Part shown: piece by piece, positions 6,936-11,869 of the stretch
Layout of the letters: each line of letters opens with the position of its first letter
How positions within the stretch are numbered: position 1 is the stretch's first letter
Assembly (NCBI GenBank): GCA_009774375.1
Contig: VSNO01000142.1
Coordinates: 1 to 11,869 of the forward strand
DNA from: Lachnospiraceae bacterium
GTDB lineage: Bacteria > Bacillota > Clostridia > Lachnospirales > Lachnospiraceae
DNA: 11,869 nucleotides
Direction: 5' to 3'
Program-made: the position numbers and the translations under genes
Notes under the pieces: model-generated
Databases searched by the model: none
What the model was told of the DNA's origin: nothing
The model's input: only the letters and a program-made list of their open reading frames with translations

Positions 6936-9512
6936 TTATGCCGCAGTCTCACGCAGTCTTTCGACAATGCTCTGTCGCTCGACAGCATTCAGCACTGGCA
7001 GCGGCAGCAGGATTCCGACCAATAACAGTATTGGGATCGTGACGGCAAGCGGCAGCAGCGTGAAATGGTACGTGAAAAACCACAGGCTCCTGGCGACTGT
7101 GCCGGAGACCAGCGCTGATATAGCTGTGCCTGTCAGAATGGATACCAGCCCTGACGAGGCGGTGTAGGCAAGTCCCTCGATGACCAGCATTTTCCGCAGT
7201 TGTCCTGTCGTCATGCCGACGGACTGGAGCATTGCAAATTCCCGCCTGCGCGTGAGGATGCTCGTGAGCATCGAATTGACGAAATTCAGCACACCGATCA
7301 TGCCGATGATGAGGCTTAGCATGCCGCCGACCAGAAATAAGGTGCTGCGCAGTCCCTCAAAGTGTTCTATGTTCGTACTTTTTGAGGAGTATGTCATCGT
7401 CGGCTCTACGTTCTCCGTATAGTTTTGCAGGAACGCTTCCATCGATGCCTCAAAACCGTCCTCGACATCGCACACGTACATCATTGTGCCGGGATCTGCT
7501 GTCATTGTCTTATAGACTTCGGCGGGCAGATAGTAGGAGTGTGGATAAAACATGCGGCAGGAGTTGGTATAGGTGCTGACTGCGACCTTTGCCATGATTT
7601 CGCAGGGATATTCTGTGTATTCATTTTCGTATATGCTCTCACCGTTTCCCCTGTAATTGCAGAGCGTCACGGTATCCCCGATCCCGTAGTGGGATGTCTG
7701 CCACTCGGGCTGGTGGTTATCGTCCAGTTTGACACCCTCGAGGATATATTTGCCGGTCTTTAACTTTTCATAGTCGATCTCACCTTCGAGAACCTGCAGA
7801 TTGCTGAGCGGGAAGTCTTCCAGCCCGTAGACTGCGCAGAAATAGTTTCCATTTTCATCTTCGTTGTCAGCCCGTGCGGGTGTTTCATTCTCATGCGGTT
7901 TTACCCTGAAACATTCGGCGTCCCTGATATTCGCAAAAAAGCGCCCGCCCCTTTGAAATCCCTCCTGCTGTTCGATCGAAGCGATCATGCTGTCGGTCAC
8001 AGTGTCGTCGTCCCCGCCGCAGTATGTGTGATTGACAAGGCTTGCGTGGGAGACGAGAAAATCCGTCTCGACAAAGGTCGACAGGTATTTATTCATATCA
8101 AAACCGATGCTGAGCGTGTAGACGGTATTGAACAACACCAGGGACAGCGACATCGACACGACCACGAGTGCGGTGCGTTTTTTGTTCCTGCCCAGGTTTG
8201 CCATCCCCATGCCGATGATCTTTGCACCGTTTCTCGACCTGCGGCTTTTTTTCCTGATCGTCGTGCTGTCGGTGTAGCGCACAGCCTCAACAGGCGACAC
8301 GCCTGCGGCGATGCGGCCGGGTCTTGCCGTGCTGACTGCCACAGTGACCAGGGCAAAGACTGTGCTTCCCGCAAAGATGAGCGGGTTTGCGCTTGTGGTG
8401 AAAGTTGAACCTGTGTAGTTGGTGTTGTTCATAAGCAGCGGGACCAGCGCTGTCCCGATAAAATATCCGAGAAAAAGCCCGATCGGAATGCCGATGCAGG
8501 ACAGGATCAATGCCTGCCTGCGGATGATCATTTTGATCTGTCTGCCGGTTGTTCCGATCGTCTTGAGCAGACCGTAAAATCGGATGTCTCTGGTGACGGA
8601 TATCTGAAAAATGTTGTAGATGATCAGATAGCCTGTCAGTATGATCAGCAGGGCCGCAGCCAGCGCGCCTGTCACAGTCGGCAGATCGAAGTCAAAATTG
8701 CTGGAGAGGTACGACCAGTTGACGTTGCATTCGATATAATCCGGCGCGTTTTCGTCCATGGAACAGCCGCTCTCCGTGATCACGCGCTCCACCTTTTTCT
8801 CGAGTCCGAGCGAACTTCGGAACATGATATAGCTGTTTATGGCGCCAGTCAATTCGCAGTTTTCCCGATAACTGTTGTAGAGCTCATCGATGTGTGCGTC
8901 CGTGTACGCTTTGGAGACGACCATGATCGACACCATGTTGAAGGCCGGGTCGGCTTCCCACCAGCCCGACAGCACAAATTCCCGCTCCACGATCTTTCCG
9001 CCGTGGAGTTTGAGCCGAAAGGTCACAGGCGTACCGATCTCCTCGGGCAGTCCGAGCATTTTCATTGCCCTGGTGTCCATGATGATCTCGTTTTCCTGTT
9101 CCGGCTTCCGCCCGTGTGTGGGAACACAGAAGCCAAGTTCCATTCCGACATCGTTCATGTAATAGATCTCGGCATGGCGTTTTAACAGTGCGTCGCTCTC
9201 TACGCTCTCACATATGATCCTGTTGTACGAGATCCTGTCGATCAGCGGATGGTCTCTGACTGCCTCAAACTGTTCGTCCGTGATATATTTGAGGCACGCC
9301 ATGCCGTCGCCGCCTGCCTGGCGCATCGTCTGCTGCTGTATGTTTTCCACCAGTCCGCTGCCGACTGTAAACAGTGCGGTGAACAGGATCGCGGTGAGTG
9401 CGATCGCGATCACTGCGATAAGATTCCGCGAGGCGTTGGCTTTGAAGCTGCGGCTGGAGAGGCGGCGGACGGCCTGTTTGTTGTTCACTTCATACATCTT
9501 CACATTAATCAT
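6936..9512 (-). CDS. FtsX-type ABC transporter permease (MacB/LolC-like, two FtsX units)
   Basis: 858-residue membrane protein with eight predicted helices in a 4+4 plan: about 31-55, 281-303, 335-357, 375-395, then 446-470, 721-745, 774-800 and 817-842. Large extracellular domains sit between helices 1-2 (about 225 residues) and 5-6 (about 250 residues). Helix triplets 2-4 and 6-8 are the two FtsX units. ATG 9512 is preferred because it follows AGGTGG by 5 bases and overlaps the ATPase stop by 8 bases (ATGATTAA); a GTG at 9521 would add three residues. It pairs with the ATPase encoded just before it. Such transporters usually extract or sense envelope-active compounds or lipoprotein-like substrates rather than classic import cargo. 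It has eight helices, not the ten of BceB, so a bce name is not used. Confidence 0.9.
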   Translation of the reverse strand: MINVKMYEVNNKQAVRRLSSRSFKANASRNLIAVIAIALTAILFTALFTVGSGLVENIQQQTMRQAGGDGMACLKYITDEQFEAVRDHPLIDRISYNRIICESVESDALLKRHAEIYYMNDVGMELGFCVPTHGRKPEQENEIIMDTRAMKMLGLPEEIGTPVTFRLKLHGGKIVEREFVLSGWWEADPAFNMVSIMVVSKAYTDAHIDELYNSYRENCELTGAINSYIMFRSSLGLEKKVERVITESGCSMDENAPDYIECNVNWSYLSSNFDFDLPTVTGALAAALLIILTGYLIIYNIFQISVTRDIRFYGLLKTIGTTGRQIKMIIRRQALILSCIGIPIGLFLGYFIGTALVPLLMNNTNYTGSTFTTSANPLIFAGSTVFALVTVAVSTARPGRIAAGVSPVEAVRYTDSTTIRKKSRRSRNGAKIIGMGMANLGRNKKRTALVVVSMSLSLVLFNTVYTLSIGFDMNKYLSTFVETDFLVSHASLVNHTYCGGDDDTVTDSMIASIEQQEGFQRGGRFFANIRDAECFRVKPHENETPARADNEDENGNYFCAVYGLEDFPLSNLQVLEGEIDYEKLKTGKYILEGVKLDDNHQPEWQTSHYGIGDTVTLCNYRGNGESIYENEYTEYPCEIMAKVAVSTYTNSCRMFYPHSYYLPAEVYKTMTADPGTMMYVCDVEDGFEASMEAFLQNYTENVEPTMTYSSKSTNIEHFEGLRSTLFLVGGMLSLIIGMIGVLNFVNSMLTSILTRRREFAMLQSVGMTTGQLRKMLVIEGLAYTASSGLVSILTGTAISALVSGTVARSLWFFTYHFTLLPLAVTIPILLLVGILLPLPVLNAVERQSIVERLRETAA

Positions 9513-10182
9513 GGCTGCCACCTGCGATCTTTCCGTCCTCGATCCTTATGATCCGGTCTGCCATCTGTGCGATCTCCTCGTTGTGCGTGATCATCACCAT
9601 CGTCTGTGAGAAGCGCTCGCTTGTCACCTTCAACAGTCCCATGACGTCAAGACTTGTCCTGCTGTCAAGATTTCCGGTCGGTTCGTCGGCGAGAATGATG
9701 GCGGGCTTTGACGCCAGTGCGCGGGCGATCGCGACGCGCTGCTGCTGTCCGCCCGAGAGCTGGTTTGGCAGGCTGTTGATCTTTCCGGTGAGACCGAGTG
9801 TCTCCATGATGTTTTCGATGTGGGTCTTGTCGATCCTGTTGCCGTCGAGCTCGATCGGCAGGACGATATTCTCATAGACGTTCAGCACGGGGACGAGATT
9901 GTAGCTCTGAAAGACAAAGCCGATCTTGCGCCGGCGGAAGATGGTCAGGGAGTCGTCTTTTAAGGAAAAGATGTTTTTGCCCTCCACCTCGACGGTGCCG
10001 CCGGTCGGTCTGTCGAGACCGCCCAGCATGTGCAGGAGCGTTGATTTGCCGCTGCCAGATGTTCCTACGATCGCGGCAAATTCGCCGTCTGCCACCGACA
10101 GATCGACGCCGTCCAGCGCTTTGACGATCGTGTCGCCGCTGCCGTAGTATTTTTTCAGGTTTGTAGTTTTCAGGATGTCCAT
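9505..10182 (-). CDS. ABC transporter ATPase, MacB/LolD family
   Basis: 225-residue stand-alone ATPase, full length for the family. Walker A GTSGSGKST (40-48), Q-loop Q92 in FVFQSYNLVP, signature LSGGQ (142-146), Walker B IILADE with catalytic E167 followed by PTGNLD, H-loop H200. The ADEPTGNLD and FQ-x-YNL motifs are characteristic of the MacB/LolD/BceA group that energises FtsX-type permeases. GGAGGT (10189-10194), 6 bases before the ATG, sets the start. The 3' end overlaps the permease gene, implying translational coupling. A perfect inverted repeat lies 28 bases upstream of the start, and the regulator/kinase genes precede it on the same strand. Confidence 0.93.
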   Translation of the reverse strand: MDILKTTNLKKYYGSGDTIVKALDGVDLSVADGEFAAIVGTSGSGKSTLLHMLGGLDRPTGGTVEVEGKNIFSLKDDSLTIFRRRKIGFVFQSYNLVPVLNVYENIVLPIELDGNRIDKTHIENIMETLGLTGKINSLPNQLSGGQQQRVAIARALASKPAIILADEPTGNLDSRTSLDVMGLLKVTSERFSQTMVMITHNEEIAQMADRIIRIEDGKIAGGSHD

Positions 10183-10209
10183 TGTGATACCTCCGTATGC
10201 AAATGCTCA

Positions 10210-10232
10210 GGAACTGTAAGTAATACAGTTCC
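10210..10232. promoter_or_regulatory. Perfect inverted repeat before the ABC ATPase gene (candidate operator)
   Basis: GGAACTGTA (10210-10218) and TACAGTTCC (10224-10232) are perfect 9-bp arms around 5 bases. There is no T-run on either side, so it is not a normal terminator. It lies between the kinase stop and the ATPase RBS, with possible minus-strand -10 boxes just upstream (TATGTA at 10239-10234, TATCAT at 10249-10244; neither has a good -35). It may be the site of the neighbouring OmpR-type regulator or of another factor, or an RNA hairpin in the leader. Confidence 0.6.
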
Positions 10233-10274
10233 CTACATACGCTATGATATCAGATGATTCTGTCTCAATGCTTT

Positions 10275-10288
10275 CTGTATTCTTACAG
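10275..10288. promoter_or_regulatory. Second, shorter ACTGTA-type inverted repeat
   Basis: CTGTA (10275-10279) and TACAG (10284-10288) flank 4 bases. It shares the CTGTA/TACAGTT core with the perfect repeat at 10210-10232, with centres about 60 bp apart. Two related sites in one 131-base gap suggest a regulator-binding region. Confidence 0.35.
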
Positions 10289-10313
10289 TTTTGACAGATT
10301 TGGAAACAGCTCC

Positions 10314-11207
10314 TTACATTTTGGGCAGGAATACGGAGAACACAGAACCAGTGCCTTTGCTGGAGGTTACTTTGATATATCCGCCTTCCTTTGCCACGAT
10401 CTCACGCGCCAGATACAGTCCGATCCCCACGCCGCGCTCGTCGCGCACTTCCGGAGAGCGGTAGAAGCGTGTGAATATCTTTGCGGTCTCCTCCTCCGAC
10501 ATGCCGATGCCGGTGTCTGCGATATCGATGCGCGCAAACATTTCGTACTCCCGCGCGCTGATGGTGATGGCGCCGCCGGCAGGAGTGTATTTGACCGCGT
10601 TATCGACGATGTTTGAGATGGCTTCGAGCGTCCACTTAAAGTCAAATACTGCCGAACAATCCGGGATCGGATCGATCTGCCAGCGGATCCCTTTTGCGTC
10701 TGCAGCGTCGCTGCAGTCGACACATTCGACCAGCTTTCTGATACTGTTTTCCTTTGGCGTGACGTTTATGATACCGTTTTCCAGACGGGAGGCCTTGATC
10801 AGCGATGCGGTCAGGAAACTTAGTTTTTCTGTCTGTTCTTCAATCTGCGATGCGAGTCTGCGGGTGCTGTCGTCCAGGCAGGGAGATTCCTTTAGGAGCT
10901 GGGAATACAATAAGATATTGGATACCGGCGTCTTGGTCTGGTGGGATATATCCGAGATCAGCGTCTTGATGCTGTCCTTTTCGGCGTTGATCTGTCTGAG
11001 GGAGGTGTTTCCCGACGACAGATAACGGTACATTTTGGACTCTATTTTGGACAGTTTTTTCTCGGTAAAGGTGTGTTCGGTAAAGGTATCGTCGATCGCG
11101 CTGTCGATCATTCTGTCAAGGGTGGACAGCATCTTTGACGTGTACCGGTACAGCGCGGCAATGACCGCGAGCAGGATCAGCAGGATCAGTCCATATAGAT
11201 ACTTCAT
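10314..11207 (-). CDS. Sensor histidine kinase with a single N-terminal membrane helix
   Basis: 297-residue kinase. One membrane helix (about 3-22) at the very N-terminus, then a cytoplasmic linker of about 60 residues, with no extracellular sensor domain. HisKA motif ISHQTKTPVSN with phospho-accepting H89; N-box NIVDNAVKYTP; G1 box DTGIGM; F box FTRFYRS; G2 box GVGIGLYLAREI. ATG 11207 is preferred because it overlaps the regulator stop (ATGA, 4 bases), as usual for paired genes; the GTG at 11237 would add ten residues in front of the membrane helix. With almost nothing outside the membrane, it probably senses through the membrane or through a partner, as kinases do that receive input from a cognate FtsX-type ABC transporter. 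That link is inferred from gene order. Confidence 0.9.
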   Translation of the reverse strand: MKYLYGLILLILLAVIAALYRYTSKMLSTLDRMIDSAIDDTFTEHTFTEKKLSKIESKMYRYLSSGNTSLRQINAEKDSIKTLISDISHQTKTPVSNILLYSQLLKESPCLDDSTRRLASQIEEQTEKLSFLTASLIKASRLENGIINVTPKENSIRKLVECVDCSDAADAKGIRWQIDPIPDCSAVFDFKWTLEAISNIVDNAVKYTPAGGAITISAREYEMFARIDIADTGIGMSEEETAKIFTRFYRSPEVRDERGVGIGLYLAREIVAKEGGYIKVTSSKGTGSVFSVFLPKM

Positions 11208-11869
11208 GATCCGCTGGTTCCTTTCTGCTGTTCCCACACATAACCGATGCCGTAGACGGATCGGATCGGCACACTGGTTATTTTCTGCCGCAGCCTTTTC
11301 ACGGCGACGGACAGCGCGTTCTCCTCCACAAACTCCGCATTGTCGGTCCAGACGCGGTCGAGCAGCATCTCGCGCGGCAGAGTGCGCCCCGGATTCTGCA
11401 CGAAGATCTTCAGGAGCCGCTGTTCTGTCTTGCTGAGTTCGACCGGTGTGCTGTCGACGAGAAATTTCATGTTGTCGAAATCAAACTCGTATCGGTCAGT
11501 GCGGAATACAGCATTGTCGGTCTGTCTGCGCCGCAGGACCGCGTTCACCCGTGCGCGCAGGACTGCGAGTGAAAAGGGTTTTGTGATATAGTCGTCGGCT
11601 CCGGTCTCGAGACCCGTCACAATGTCGATCTCCATATCGTTGGCAGTCAGGAATATGATGGGAAGGCTGCTTGTCTGTCTGAGCTCGCGGCAGAAGTCGA
11701 GACCGCTGCCGTCGGGCAGGTTGATGTCGAGAATGATCAGATCGACGCTGCTGTCCAACAGATTTCTTGCCTCTGCCAGACAAAACGCCTGCAGGATCAC
11801 ATCATTGCCAAGGGATAGCGCGATTCCGGTGTTTAAGTCTTTGTCGTCCTCGATGATCAGTATCTTCAT
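11204..11869 (-). CDS. OmpR/PhoB-family response regulator
   Basis: 221-residue transcription regulator. Receiver domain about 1-115: E7-D8-D9, phospho-acceptor D48 in LIILDINLPDGSG, T75, K97-P98. Winged-helix domain about 125-213, ending in the typical SVYGIGYVWE wing. The ATG falls exactly at the right edge of the window (bases 11867-11869); MKILIIEDDK is the usual start for this family, so the gene is probably complete, but its RBS and promoter are outside. It overlaps the kinase gene by 4 bases, so the two are co-translated. The likely targets are its own operon and the downstream ABC genes. Confidence 0.93.
   Translation of the reverse strand: MKILIIEDDKDLNTGIALSLGNDVILQAFCLAEARNLLDSSVDLIILDINLPDGSGLDFCRELRQTSSLPIIFLTANDMEIDIVTGLETGADDYITKPFSLAVLRARVNAVLRRRQTDNAVFRTDRYEFDFDNMKFLVDSTPVELSKTEQRLLKIFVQNPGRTLPREMLLDRVWTDNAEFVEENALSVAVKRLRQKITSVPIRSVYGIGYVWEQQKGTSGS

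Noticed and set aside
6936..10182. Naming the ABC ATPase/permease pair bceAB
   Set aside because: The permease has an eight-helix, two-large-loop plan rather than the ten helices of BceB, and the gap lacks the TNACA-N4-TGTAA motif. Only the module type is comparable.

Overview
The window looks like chromosomal DNA from an anaerobic Bacillota (Clostridia), most likely a Lachnospiraceae gut-type organism. This rests on the gene families present (M56/BlaR1-like sensor, LytTR regulator with a GHKL kinase, paired ABC exporters, OmpR-type two-component system with an FtsX-type ABC transporter), on strong GGAGG ribosome binding sites, and on moderately high GC for that group. The taxon is an inference; no rRNA or marker gene is present.

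Layout. Bases 1-1376 (+) hold the 3' part of an M56/BlaR1-like membrane sensor; the reading frame is open through the left edge, so the gene starts outside the window. Bases 1523-3009 (+) hold a LytTR response regulator and a small GHKL histidine kinase with no membrane segments. Bases 3145-6932 (+) hold two consecutive ABC exporter half-transporters (membrane domain fused to ATPase) that probably form a heterodimer. Three bases later, convergent and on the minus strand, lies a second module, which reads from the right edge leftwards: OmpR-family response regulator, single-membrane-helix histidine kinase, MacB/LolD-type ABC ATPase and an 858-residue FtsX-type permease (11869 down to 6936).

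Working model. Each half of the window is a signalling unit feeding an ABC transporter. The left unit (LytTR/GHKL) probably controls the exporter pair. The 135-base gap before the exporters holds a perfect 10-bp direct repeat at a 21-bp period, the geometry LytTR regulators bind, followed by a good -10 box with no recognisable -35. An intrinsic terminator sits between the repeat and the -10 box. The right unit resembles the regulator/kinase/ABC modules involved in antimicrobial-peptide or cell-envelope stress response. A perfect 9-bp inverted repeat lies in front of its ABC genes.

Most interesting points: the overlapping terminator/LytTR-box/promoter at 3026-3090; a 34-residue segment where the LytTR receiver normally has about two residues, directly after the phospho-acceptor Asp; the membrane-free GHKL kinase; the tandem ~29-residue repeats in the extracellular part of the M56 protein; and a shared AACTGTA motif in all three regulatory gaps. 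No RNA genes, insertion sequences, CRISPR arrays or prophage genes were seen. No gap between genes exceeds 150 bases.
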